Origin: Aphis gossypii
Taxonomy: Eukaryota; Arthropoda; Insecta; Hemiptera; Aphididae
Direction: 5' to 3'
NCBI RefSeq assembly: GCF_020184175.1
Contig: NC_065531.1
Coordinates: 49,497,213 to 49,561,212, forward strand
Length of the DNA: 64,000 nt
Under the pieces are notes generated by a model. It ran no database searches, was not told where the DNA came from, and saw nothing but the letters and a program-made list of their open reading frames with translations. Below are positions 1-13,234 of the stretch, piece after piece. Both the position numbers and the translations under genes were made by a program. How positions within the stretch are numbered: position 1 is the stretch's first letter; every line of letters begins with the position of its first letter.

Positions 1-2718
1 ACGGTGGTGTTGTAATAACGATTGAAACAACGAAGACGTCGAGTTGTTTATTGTTTCTACTAACCCTGAAATCGAAACAATTTTGTGATCTTAACGATAA
101 TCATTATTTCGTTATACATTTTAACATTATATGTATGTGTTAGAAACACGATGAATACGTTTATTATGTATTGTATACTATTAGCCTACTGTCCTGACCT
201 ATATGATATAATATTATTGTATTATTGTGTTGTTAGAAGGTGTCTACTACGTGCACATTTTACTAGAATCAAACTATAAATATAAATTTACTATTCTCAA
301 ATAGAATTAATAAATATATTATATAACATGATGTATTATAGGTATACTATAAATAAACTTAATAAATAATAGGTTTTTACAAGCGTTACAAACATACTAC
401 AATATGCTGCATATAATTGTGAATTATCGTTTAAAAAATAATTAAATAATACCTATTAATACTATTTTTTTTATAAATGTAAGATAAATTTAACTTAAAC
501 TTTTAATTATTATTATTTTTATGACAAAAATAATATAACTGTTCCAAATGATTAAGGAAAAAAGGTTAGTTAAATTTGAAAATAATATATTTACAGGATG
601 CTTATAAATTTATATTTGCAGACAGTTATATATTGGTATAGGTCATACATAATACAAAATATGTAAAATATGTGTGGTATAGTATGAGATTTTAGGTAAT
701 TATTTTTAGACATATCATGATATATCTACTTTTTTTGACCAATTTGGTCTGAATGTTTTTGGAAGTTAAAACTCAAAAAATATATACAAAATGTATAAAA
801 ACAAAGTATTTGAATTAAATATAAAGCTTATGCTGAATTAATTTTTTATTTTATAAACCATATTTAAAGTATGAATTAATTGCATTTACGGCGATGAGTC
901 ATAATATACGGTTACTTAGACTTAACATCGTTGATATATATATAGGTATTATTATCTAATATCTATACATGAAAACTATGACGTATTGAAATAATGTAAT
1001 TTTCGAATTCTGTTGTACGGATAGTGTGTAGGTGCTAAACATGGCCGTATCATAAACACGTATACGCTCATCAAAGATAATGTAATTAATCGCATAAATT
1101 TATTTATTTTATTTATACTATCAAATTTCAAACAATTACATTCTGGCATGCATTAAGTACAGTTTTCTCTTTTTGGATGTATGACTATTAATAATTTATT
1201 TTATGAAATATTCCTTCGGAGCATCAATATTGTGTCGATAAAATACATAACATGCAAATAAATGTTCCAGTACTTCAGGAATGCTTGTATACCCATTACG
1301 TTATCAGCATTGTTATCAGCGTTTTCCTAATACTTCATGCAATAATATGCTTCTTATTATTACCAATGTATTGGTTTAATTTCGTGAATTTATGCTTTAT
1401 AGCTTATGCGCTGTGCCCAGTTCTTTTAATTTGATTTTTAAATAATAATATTTTGACTACGCTGCAAATTTTTTTATAAACTCATTTCTTTAGTATTCTG
1501 AATACCGGACACCATATGCACAAAAAGCCACCTGTTGTGCATGCTTTTGACGTCACACAATTCAAAATAATAGCCTTTTTCACCTCATTCGAGTTCGCAC
1601 ACAATACAAAGGTCCAGCATTTACCTTCTATCACCCTCTCTCGCTTATTTCGGCTTTTTTTTTTTTGCTTTTTCGTTTTTTGTTTTTATCCGTTTAAACG
1701 TGGTGGCTAATTCGACGGGATCCGGCGATAAATCAAAAAGCCACCGGTTGAAAAGCGTTTTGTTTTTTTCCCTATGCTAGTCCCTCTTTTAAACACAGAC
1801 CCTGGGACCTTTTACAAATTTCCGTTTATTAACTTTGGACCCCACGCGTTTACGGTGTACACACGGGCGCGCATAAATATAGTTTACGTATTATAGTTCG
1901 TTCGATATCGATCTCTGTGAATTAGTAGTTCATTGTCCAACCTCTAGAAAAAAGGCGGCTCCCACTGAATCCCACACGTGATATATGACCTGCCATATAT
2001 AGTGCCATATAATAAATAAACGGATTTTTTTGGGTATAACCCTTGCTTACAAAACTTCAACGTTTTAAGTTATTTGGACATGAATGCGTTTTTTTCACCA
2101 AAGACCCGAAACGTTTTATCCTGCACTCCGAGCACTGCCTCCTAACAATGCTGATTTAATAATAATCGTGAAATCAATGTTTACTCATATTACTATCATC
2201 ATAGTATACCTAATAATGAAAGGTATGATCTCGTGTGTGGATTCATATAAATATATATAATACACATAATATTTAGGTCGCGTGATTATAGCCAGGGATC
2301 AATTTACACAGTGAACACTATACCATAACCAAGGTTCTATTGATGTCATAGGTTATTTTGTGATATGTGAACGTGTGATATGTGTGTATGTATAAGGAAT
2401 ATATAATACCTATAATAGTGAAAAGCTGTGGCTTAATGCGTCAGTTAATGACGTGACGTCCGTGCGGTGTACGTGTAATTGATATTCATTGCTTTTGGAA
2501 CCATTAGCTGGGCAAAAACAGCTATATGGAGCTGATTTGGGGTAGTCACTATGCGGTCGGGGTGGAAGAGACGTAGTTCGAATAGAATAGGTTAGGTTTA
2601 AACATCTATTTATTATAATAATTCGCTTCACGCACGATAACAATAACATATCATATATTATATATGTGTACATTATGAACGTATTTATATATATAAAGTC
2701 GTTATTTCTGTATTTTAG
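1..2718. other. Intron or upstream flank of the GalNAc-transferase gene, no exon found
   Basis: The first recognisable exon starts at 2719 in the middle of a codon, so earlier coding exons must exist upstream. I looked here for the expected preceding segment of a GT27 catalytic domain (the LPD-R-x-C neighbourhood) and did not find it. Small open frames at 85-279, 1252-1434 and 1516-1710 have no family resemblance and are likely chance. A CRE-like TGACGTCA lies near 1548; with no nearby start site it means little. Confidence 0.6.
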
Positions 2719-2888
2719 GTGCAAAAAACCGGGAAGATATTTGGACAATCTACCCCAGACATCTGTGATCGTGTGTTTCCACAACGAGGCGTGGTCCGTT
2801 TTGCTGCGGACAGTGCATTCCATACTGGATAGATCGCCGGAACACCTCATCCGGGAAATCATTCTAGTCGACGATTATTCTGATATGC
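2719..2888 (+). CDS. Pgant9: Pgant9-like exon: start of GT-A catalytic fold
   Basis: The exon is 170 nt; it begins with the last base of a split codon and ends with the first base of the next (acceptor TATTTTAG, donor GTGAGT). It encodes CKKPGRYLDNLPQTSVIVC and continues with FHNEAWSVLLRTVHSILDR, then EIILVDDYSDM. The pattern TSVIVxFHNEAWSxLLRTVHS followed by ILVDDxSD is the nucleotide-sugar-binding first strand and helix of all animal GalNAc-transferases, with the Asp pair expected to contact UDP. The missing 5' exons should supply the membrane anchor and stem. A 150-residue open frame on the opposite strand (2410-2862) overlaps this exon and is a shadow. Confidence 0.95.
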
Positions 2889-5800
2889 GTGAGTCACAAT
2901 ATAAATATCTTATTGTATATAGGCCACGGTATACTACATATATTTCTTCAAACGTGTAATTTGTATAATACACATTTATTGTGGCGTTAAGACGACAGTG
3001 GTAAACGATATTATAATAACGGTTCGTAGAGTGTATACCGCCAAAGTTATAATTATTTTAAGATTATAAACGAGTTAGGTAGTTACATTTTGTAAAAAAA
3101 AAAAAAAAATAACAATAAAAAATATCCCTAACTGTTTTCGCTTTTTACGTGAATGCAATAGCCTATTTGACATAAAACTATATGCTGAACACGAACAAAT
3201 TATGATATATATAGGTATAGATAAATTCTTTTTGGATTATTTCGTATCGAACTGCCGTGCTTTAATGGTATAAGAACAAATATTATATATACGCAATGGC
3301 GACGACGCGCGATTCATTTTAATTTAAAAATAACGCTTATAAATCATAAAGATTAAAAAACAACATTTTAAAGTTTTTGCATAGTTCAGTAACATTAATT
3401 CCGTATAGTATTTTTAATTTATTGCAATCGTTAAAAAATGAAAGTAAAGATATAGTTTTAATTAAATATTAACATTCAATTTATTACTTATTTTTTTCAT
3501 GTTCAATTAAATTTTATATTTATGCCTATACCTATATACTTTTAAAAATGGGTAAAATTATGCTTTGTTATAATTGTTTAACTCGCGGTATGTATTATAA
3601 TATATATATACAATAGACATATGTTATATATGTATGTCAATACATTATTTTCGTAGATATATTTTTATCAGTTTTAAATAACTCTGTTTTCAGAATTTTT
3701 TATTCCTTAAATTAAAATTAGTTGACACTTTTTAATGAATTGCGTCTTTTACAAAAGTTAATTAATTTTTATTAATTTATATTTTAGATGTATAATTTCA
3801 ATTTAGTTAATATAAAGTCGAACAAATATTATTATTATATTTATCTATTTTATAATGATTATACATTGTCGGTTGTGCCTAGGAAAAAATACTGTGCTAT
3901 GGCAAATTTTGTAACTCTAATTATTATGTTTCACAATGAAGGGAACAATTAAATTTGATCTTTTGATAAATTATACTTTGCATTTTTTTCGCAACGCCAT
4001 TTTAAGTTGTTCCATGTAGGTACGCGTAAAAAACATATTTTTAATTAGTTCTTCACAGAGGTGTATGTGTCATGGAGTTCGCGTTGTTATTTTTTGTTTT
4101 AACGATTTTTTTTTATCCTTCTATGTTCATATTTGAGCAGGCGTGACCCCAATCCTCAAGTCTCGTTCCTTCAGTTCTCTGAAATTACGTATGCGTTTGG
4201 CGAGTTATTGTCGCGCGCTACGCATTAACCTCTCCACCACCACAAACTGCGCATTCACAAAATAATATATTAATACAAACTTGGCGTTTCGCCGATGCGA
4301 CGAAAACCGAAAACAGTCCTGCGGCGGGAGACGACTGTGCGTGTTTAGAGTGTTAAATAATGACATTATAATATTATTATCATTATGACGGCGCGTAAGA
4401 CGGCGCCCAGTGTAGGCAATTGCGGTGCACTCGCGTATTCGCCGCAGGATTACTTAATATTATATAATTTACTATATTACCCATGTTGTAAATACCCATA
4501 TTTTATACAGACTACTATTACTTTTACTATCTAAGAGTACTCGGCAGTCAATGCGACGACGTGCTGCTCGTGTGATGACGATGATGATGATAATAGTATA
4601 AAAGGTTAAGATCATAATGCGCTGTACGATAAAACTGCATGCTGCACTGCATCGATATTCCGTCATTCGACCTTGACGATACCGAAATGCGATTTTAAAT
4701 TTACATCCATTATTTATAATTATTATGACACGATGCAGTTGTGTCGTAAACGAGCGAGTGTTGTTGATTCTTTTATAAATAAGAATATTACTTTTTCATT
4801 CGCGGGTACAGTAATTTCTGCCGCCGTTTGGTTAGCAACCAATCGTTTCTCCTATTTGCATTTCATAGAACGGTACCATGATTTGAACGTTAGATTACGA
4901 AATTGCCAATTTGTTTTATCGACGCTGAGTATCCCATTTAATTTCGTTCGTCGCATCACGGTAATCGGTAATTGACTACTATCTGTTTATATCTATTATT
5001 CCACAGATAAACGCGAGTCTTAAGTCAATCGTAGTTGAATCAATAGTGTTAAAGAGGTTGTTAATTTTCACAGTTGTGATTTTAAAACTAGCGGGACGGA
5101 AAATTTTATAATAGGCCTTTATAAACCGTGAGCAATTTGTTTATATTACATATTTTTTTCCTAAAATTTTAGAAGTATTTACAGTTAATGTACTGTGTAG
5201 TGGAAAGTCCAAAACGGTATTCGATTTTCATCCAAAATAAAGATAAAAATATAAAAAAAAGAGGGAAAATAATCACAGGTATAATGATGACGATGAATAC
5301 GACAAATAAATAACGGCCGTGGACGTTTTTCAACATTTTTCAACCATTAAAAAATAGACTGATCGATATCGGAAACGTTATTGAATATTCGGAATTTCTG
5401 GGTGGTGGCGCAGAGAGTGAAGGTTTCTGTAAGTATTATGTTTTTCTTTCGTTCCCTATATAGTTGATACACGATTTTTATATACGATATATTCTATAAA
5501 CTTATACACCTGTATGATATATAAATATATAAACAGAAATCTGCATCATTATATTTCCAATAATTTTAACGCAATAGTACCTATACAATATATTATACAG
5601 CGTATCAAACCGTTTTTGTCCACGTCAATAACTTTTTTTTTCCTATCAATATATTTGAAATACGATATTATAAGATAAATATACTGTATTTTTGAACCAT
5701 CACACCATTATTATAGATATTATAAATTATAATAGTAGTTTTTAGTTTACTAAAAAATAAAAATGCGTTTCATAAACTATTGGATATACCCAACTGTTTT

Positions 5801-8800
5801 ATATAGTTAATTTATGTGAATATTTTATAAGTCGAATTATTAATTTCCATTAAGTTTTCAAATACAGTCGGGGAAGTATATTATAAATAAGAATATGTAT
5901 ATATAAATTATACACACCAAATGCGTTAAAAGTTGATAAGCAATATAATAATATATAATATACAAATAAGCTAGTGGCGTAAGAGGAGGAACAAAATAAT
6001 ACAAAGTTCTATCATATAGCATGTCTCTATTAAACATACATATATTTTTTTATTATATTATTATACTGCGCATACGTTAATACGTTAATTTTCTTACCGG
6101 TCACGTGCGAAAAATCGCAAGAATCCGAGATTCGCATACCGAAGTTTGCCTTGGTCTATGTATAGTTACCATATAATTTCTGTAAATAACACAAACATAA
6201 TTTCTGATTGTACGATTTTCTTGATTATGTTCTTATTAATCCATCCCACTTGGTGTCGTTCATATATTTTGTATACAATAATAATAATACTCACGTTGGA
6301 ACGACCCAACATGGCTACCACGATTATAGTGGAACGCTGTCAATTAGTGTGTGTGTAGGTAAGTGTAGGTGTGTGTGTGTATATGTGCGCGCGCATATAC
6401 ATATATAACCTAACCTAACCTAACCAACGGCAGCGGGCAAAGAGGTTCGCACCGACCTCCTATAAATTTGGCCTTTTGATTTTCACTCGCCAATCTCAGA
6501 CGGACACGTCCGCTTCCGGTCATTAAAAGGCTTTCGACCCAATTAATCCCGGGCTGCTGCCGCCATCGCCGGATACGTCTTATTCACGGGTAAATTTTCA
6601 AGAGAAAGGAAACACCAAACATAAATCTGACCTTTGGACAAACTTAATGGGCGGTAACGCGTTCCGGAGTATGAGTGAGCTACGACCCGGTGTCCCGTAC
6701 CAAGTCGTTGGTCGGGTGGTGGCGGAGCGAAGGAACAATATATTGTATCCTATAACATGGATTTCGTCGCATGGAAATATACAGTGGTGAGAGGTCATCC
6801 GATGGCGCTCTTCTTCTAGTCATCACGACGCAGTCATAACTCAAAAATTTGTCAAGCTGCATGACCGATTCGATGTCCCGACGATTCTATAATAATAATA
6901 TAGTATTAAATTGTACTACATAGCCGTGCGATCAGAATATCAATCTCCGGTGTTTGGCAATACATATTATTTATAGTTGACTTTATCGAATATAATATAA
7001 ACTGCATTTCACCCACTGATGATATTCACAATATATATTTATAATACATATAATTTTCATTATTATACCCAGGTATATTTTATGTGGTACTTGTACACTT
7101 TTCGATAAATCAACGCATTATTGACTTTTTGTTTTTATTTAATAAGATGAATCAAAAAAAATAAATAAATAAACAAATAAACAGAAAAATAAAATTATGT
7201 ATACTTACATAATATATAACTACAACTCTATTGCTGTTTATAAAAGTCCTTTAAATAATAAACAATGAATAACTGGGAACAAATTCACCGTGCAAAAAGC
7301 TAGATTTAAAAATTTATCGAAAACATAATTCGAACTCACAAATTATTATTTGTGTTTATCAAACAAACGGTAGGTAGGTGGTAAGAAAATGAATTCAATT
7401 TGAACGAACGTATAAACCCATGCAAACAATGTAAATCGGCTGATTGCTACGTGCACACTTGTGCACGTCCATTGTTTACGGGAATTGTAAAACATCACTT
7501 TGCATTGTTAACACTTAATATATCATGTCCCTTGTGCTAAAGATGTTTTTGCTCACACGACCGTTTGTATATAACTGTTGATTTATAGCGTTGTCGTGAT
7601 CGCTAAGCATCGCAATCAATGTACCTGAACAATGCTGCAATCAGTGTTTCGTTACCAGACGCATTTTTCATCAATCGAACATGGCCATTTAACATTTGCG
7701 GAATAATTAGCAGTGTACCAATTCCGCCTACCTATGTCCCATATACTATAGTATATTTGTATGTAGAATATACACTCATCGTCCTTTCACTGCGAATAAT
7801 AATACAATGTGCGACCCACCAACATTTTAATAGTGAAATTATTCTCGTGACGATGTGACACAGTATACGCAATGATACATTATAAATATATTTACGTTGT
7901 ATAATATTTCGAATTAATTGCATGAGCATTGTTGTATAATACACTAAAAGTTTGTACATGCAATTTTGGGCGAAAAAATCAAAAGTCAATTATAACTGTG
8001 TTTCCAAAGTCTTGGGAATATTTAATTTTTTTGTAATCTATGTGGACTTCTTTACGTCCAATATTAGGACCGATTATGATGTTCGTATTGTAAACTTTTT
8101 AGTTTAGCACGAAATAAAAACGCAGTGTCAAGTCTATTGATTTCTCGCTTGGCCGGTGGACGAAATAATTGACTATGATGTATATAGGCGTTTGAAACCA
8201 TGGGACGTTGGTAAATACATATTATAGCTTAACGCTATACTATACATAGTATAATACCAATTCACAAAATATATATACCTGTCAGGTCCGTTAGTGTTTG
8301 GACATTCGCTTTTAGATATTGTATATCGATATTTAAACCCGTATATCTTCCAAAATCGATACGACTGTGTTTGGAATATTGATAGGATATTTCGTGTTAG
8401 CGATTACCGCGCACGTCTTGTTTAATTAATTTCATATTTGAAATAATTAATATACATACGCTGAAACGAATTACTCAATTACGCGTCGGAACATTTCCAC
8501 CGGTTATTGAATAGCGTAGCGTGTTTGACGAAGGTACACATACAATGTACAACTACCTATATATATACACGAGACACGACGCTGATGAAATCACGACATT
8601 CAGTCATTAATTCGTCATTCCGTACGATTTTCGTGTCTACAACATCCTTCAAACGTATATTTACGTAATGTTTGACTCAGAATTTCTCACTATTCTGATA
8701 AATTATCCGCAAACTTAAATTGTTCGGAAGGAGATCCTGGTGCGGTGTTGTAACTGTGTAAATCTATAATACAACACACGAATAAAATATTTTAAATATG

Positions 8801-8887
8801 AAAATAACATTATCGATGATGACATATACCTAGGTATATTATAATTTAATAATATTAATGTGTTTATGAATTTTATTTTTTCCTCAG
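2889..8887 (+). other. Intron, 6.0 kb
   Basis: Bounded by GTGAGT and TTTTTCCTCAG, it splits a codon after its first base (C|CT, Pro). It contains AT-rich simple sequence, a short TTAGG-type run at 6407-6425, and a moderately GC-rich patch at about 6430-6800. Open frames in it (for example 4673-4975 and 6598-6798 on the minus strand) resemble nothing I recognise. Confidence 0.85.
6407..6425. repeat. Interstitial telomere-type repeat (CCTAA)n
   Basis: Nearly four head-to-tail copies of AACCT, the complement of the insect telomere unit TTAGG, follow a TG/GC-alternating stretch (6370-6402). Another short run of the same word occurs at 17884-17898. The array is too short to be a telomere; it could be a repair scar or chance. 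Confidence 0.5.
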
Positions 8888-9052
8888 CTCATCTCAAAAC
8901 TCAACTTGAGGAATATGCGGAAAATTATCCGAAAATAAAAATCGTCCGCGCCAAAAAAAGAGAAGGACTTATACGAGCCAGGTTGATGGGTGCGAGGTAC
9001 GCATCTGCGCCTGTTCTCACTTATCTCGACTCGCATTGCGAGTGTACCGAAG
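8888..9052 (+). CDS. Pgant9: Pgant9-like exon with the metal-binding DSH motif
   Basis: The exon is 165 nt, with acceptor CCTCAG and donor GTAAGT. It encodes HLKTQLEEYAENYPKIKIV, then KKREGLIRARLMGARYASA and VLTYLDSHCECTEG. The REGLIRARxxGA helix and LDSHCEC are family signatures. Asp (codon 9028-9030) and His (9034-9036) of the D-x-H motif bind the Mn2+ that holds UDP-GalNAc. The exon ends one base into the Gly codon, so it needs a following exon that starts with two bases. Both candidate next exons (10562 and 24457) start that way, with GA TGG. Confidence 0.96.
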
Positions 9053-10561
9053 GTAAGTCTCGTCGACAACGGAACTATAAAATAGTATAATATTATATTA
9101 TAATATAGTAATAATATAAGACGTGTTGTGATATTTATGATTGTATTACATTTCATTTCGTCGCGGATACTTGCGGATTTTCGAAACGGCGCTAAAATTT
9201 AGTGGTCAATAACGAAATGCGGGCGACAATCTCAGACCGAATATCTGCGCCCAAAACAATAAATTTCAATATCGTCACGTGACGTACATTATATTATTAT
9301 TATCCCGTACTGACCGGGAAATATAAAGCAGCCGGCAGTCGTAATAATCATTATTCGTCCGAATTGTTTCGAAATCCGTTTGTGCCCGTCGTATGCTATG
9401 TCGTTTATTGTGTATATATGTGTTTCTATAATATGTGGCCCCTGCACACGTCCGCTGTTGCAGCTTTTCATCATATAACATATACCTATATAATATAATA
9501 TCAAGTAAATGGACTTTTATTATTTTTTGTTGTTTTATTATTTGGAATCGCTTTTACACTCGTTCGAGGTATTGTCGTGTGCGGTATTGTGAATGGCATA
9601 TTATTTGGCAGCAGCTTTGCTAACGTTACCATATAATATTTATCATATTATGTACCATCAGGCGCGTCTAACGTCGTCGCGGTCATTTTGATTTATTAGT
9701 TTAACCGCGGCTTCTGTTTATTGTTTTTTTTACGTCTCCAATATTTTGTATCTTTTTAAACTAATGTTTCATCAATTCTCATGTCAATGGTCAATTGTAC
9801 TTTTTTTAACGATTATAGCTATTGCCTTTTGAATTTCTTAAACACAAAATATAGGTATATAAATTTGATTCTTTTGTTTTATTCATTTTTACGTTTTCCC
9901 ATTTCAGTAAAATGCCATAATTTCCATTTCGAATAAAATTGTATTGATTTTAAATTATTAACACATTTTTAGTGTATAGGTATACTAATATTTTCACACA
10001 GTTAAAGTTATTTATTTTATGAACTGTAATTCAGCAATATTGCGTGTGTACTAATATTTTTTCAAAACTTTGTGTTCAAGAGAACGATTAAACCTTTTCA
10101 ATAATCGACAAACTTTACCACTTCAATTTGTATAATATTTTATCGTTCATTTTAATAGTGTTTAGCGAGCTTAAAATACAACAATAGGATTGACTACCCC
10201 ACTTACAATTAACACTTTTCTTTAAATCTCGATTTATTTTTTTTTAAATATAAAGTTATATACATTTCTAAGAAAGTATTAAAATATTCCTACAATACAA
10301 CATTTTTAAATCACAGTTTTTCAACTATATTTTCTCGAAACTTACGATTACTTACAATTACTCTTATAACATAGGCATAACAGTTCATTGCGATTTTGTA
10401 CACTCTCGTCTGGTGGTATATAATTATAATAGACATCGACTAATGTATTTTTATACTAACAGACGGTTAAATTATGATTATCATGCATAAACGTTCACGT
10501 GTGAATGAAACGTGCGCTTGTTTGTAACACTTTGGTGGCTATTGTTGTTTTTATTTCTCAG
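9053..10561 (+). other. Intron, 1.5 kb
   Basis: Donor GTAAGT, acceptor TTTTTATTTCTCAG with a good pyrimidine tract. Nothing else is recognised inside; small open frames on both strands at 9275-9623 look like chance. Confidence 0.85.
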
Positions 10562-10710
10562 GATGGCTTGAGCCATTGTTGGACCGGATTGCCCGCGAAG
10601 CGTCGACCGTCGTGTGTCCAGTGATTGACGTAATCGACGATTCGTCTCTGGAGTTCCATTATAGAGACGCCGGTGGCGTGAACGTCGGAGGATTCGATTG
10701 GAACTTGCAG
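10562..10710 (+). CDS. Pgant9: Pgant9-like alternative catalytic exon, version A
   Basis: The exon is 149 nt: two bases finishing a Gly codon, then 49 codons, ending in phase 0 (donor CAG|GTATGA). It encodes WLEPLLDRIAREASTVVCP, then VIDVIDDSSLEFHYRDAGG and VNVGGFDWNLQ. WLEPLLxRI, TVVCPxIDVI and GGFDWNL are standard for the catalytic domain. The FDW part corresponds to the acceptor-peptide groove in GALNT2 (Phe280 and Trp282, from memory of the structures). A second, diverged copy of the same exon lies 13.7 kb downstream. The strong acceptor and a consensus-like donor suggest this is the default choice; that is an inference. Confidence 0.95.
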
Positions 10711-12875
10711 GTATGAGATCAACCTAATTTTTTATTAAATGCAAAAAAAAACGTTATTAGGTACCTACGTCAAAAGACAATAGATTTATATTTTAAATGC
10801 AGTGTACAATAGTGTTCTATATACCAATATTATTATAGAAGTCGAGACAGACTTTATGAATTACTGCGGCCACTCGACCGTGGTTGATGTTTTTTACGGC
10901 ATATTATAATACGTATAATATATATATCATGATCATTATTATTATTATTATTATGTTATGTACATAAAACGGAATAAAGCTTTTGTAGGCGACCCTCTCT
11001 CCCCGATATACCCCGTATAAATATTCGCTTAGCTTTGCGGATATTGCATCTTCTAAAAAAAAAAATTGTCTTTGTTCCTTTTAGCGCGAGCGTTAATTAA
11101 AATCAAATAGGACCTTTTTTAAGCACCTAATTTCAAGTACGGCCGGTTTATTATGGGAAATTCTCTAGAGTCTTTTGAAATGCGAAGTCCATTATATTAA
11201 GTATGGGTTTACACGTTTAAAACTGACTGTGCGTCTAATGTAAACTAATCCATGAATATAATATATTATTATATGTGCGTGTATAGATAATATGCAATAT
11301 ATACATATTACATACTCTTGATTCGATTGACAGGTTTAATGTATCAAAAATGTGCGCGTTAACAGTTTTCAAACTATAATTGGGAAACGCCTATTAATTT
11401 AATTAAGGTCTGAAATCCTATATTAATAGTGCATTGCACTGTTGTTCGATGACGTCGGTCGTTGATGTCTGTACGGCGTTAGTTTCAAAATGTTTGTATA
11501 CTATCATCATCATCATCGGAATATATATTATACACATTGCCAAAGTACATATATTTATTTGGCACAGTAATATCGCTAATTTTGTCATTCCAATAATTAT
11601 TTACATGTAATATATACAAAACCATCATCAATCGCGTTAATATCCTCATATAGGTGCAATGATTTTGAAATCGGATAGGTAATAAAATGTGCATGAATTA
11701 ATTGAAAATCTTTAAATTAGAAATAAATTGTTTATAGCATATAATATATCACACAAGTAAGAGAATGAAAATAAAATATTTTTGTAAAATATTATACGTT
11801 CCGACGAGGCCATAATGAAAAAAATAATGTCCGACAAGGTGGAAAATCGAATCTCCTGACAAGAAGCTATGTTAACCAAATAAAAGTTTTTTCTGCATAG
11901 AATGTTGCGCAGTATAATTAAAAAATAAAATTATATGACTTAGAATTACTAAAAGAAAAAAATGAATATAGGTACACAATACACATTAATAGCTATTTTT
12001 AACTTGTGCAGTTAATACGATTATCTGTACGGTAAAATTCAACTGAATCAACCTGTTTCTAGTGATTGCGCCTAAAAAAATTTTAACCGAGTAGTTGACT
12101 GATTATTATTAATATGTATGTTCGTGTTATGTATATTCGGGTATTATAGATTCGGATATATCGTTTAAGATAATATCATGAATATATGTATCGCCGACAA
12201 ATTATTGTCATCTACGGCGCGGTGCCTTCGCCACAAATATACCGGTCTGACGAGCTGAAAATGTTGGATATAATTATACGGTTGTGGCCATAAACAAAAA
12301 CACCTTATTTTATTAAAATAAAATATTATGCATCACCGCGTACACGGGCATAAATTGATGAAAATTTAGCAAATAAAATTGCTAAAACCAGTTATTTTAG
12401 AATATTCAGGTAATTTTATACGGTACAAAGCCACTAAACAAATAACCCGTGCGATATAACAGCCATCTGTTTCGAATTATTTATCAAAGCGACAGTCGTA
12501 GGCTGTACCTATACAGGGTTTTCTAAATCGTACTTATTGTCTAAATGCACGCATTAACGCGAACTCCGTGGTTAATGATCTCGAATGATTCGCGTGTGAA
12601 AACAGGAAATTCCCTCAGTTTACATCGATTAACAACAACATATAATTTCAAATCCTAAAATCTCGTTGGACTTATTCGCAATTAATTATCTTTAAATAAG
12701 TCTACATAGCTTTTGCATCGGGTTTCTTCGATTTTGACTTCGGTCATATGTTGGTCAAACCAACCCAAAAATATCCTAATATTTTATAGGTATTTATATA
12801 TTAGATATGTTAAGTTCATGCATACATGATATATATTAGTATACTTGTATACTGTATAATACATGTAAGTATATA

Positions 12876-13234
12876 CAAAGTGATTCACTAAACACGCTCA
12901 TCCCATATTCTTCACTTAATATAATGAAAAATTTTAATTTATTGAATAAAATATTTTTAAGTTCTTGAGATTTTTATGCGTACTCTTTAAACATGACTCT
13001 ATGTGAATACAAAATTTTGTTTTCAAATTACAATCTCTCCTTTTCACTGTAAATAATTTAAAGGATAATCGTTTTAATGTCCACAGAACATTATTCATGT
13101 ATAGTTCAAAAATCTTAAACATTTGAAAATATAATATTATTAGGTACCTATGTTTTTTAATTCCCAAATATAAATTTTGAATAATTGAAATATTGTAAAA
13201 GGAAAAAGATTGATAATGCTTAGTGAATCGCCTG
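12876..13234. mobile_element. MITE with about 20-bp inverted ends and TA target site
   Basis: The left end reads CAAAGTGATTCACTAAACAC. The right end, read on the opposite strand, is CAGGCGATTCACTAAGCA. The shared core GATTCACTAA is preceded by CA at each tip. Both ends are directly flanked by TATA, consistent with the TA duplication of Tc1/mariner-type insertion. The element is 359 bp, AT-rich, has no transposase, and sits in an intron. I infer a non-autonomous, mariner-mobilised element. Confidence 0.6.

Noticed and set aside
2410..2862. 150-residue minus-strand open frame
   Set aside because: It overlaps the certain catalytic exon at 2719-2888 on the other strand and resembles nothing.
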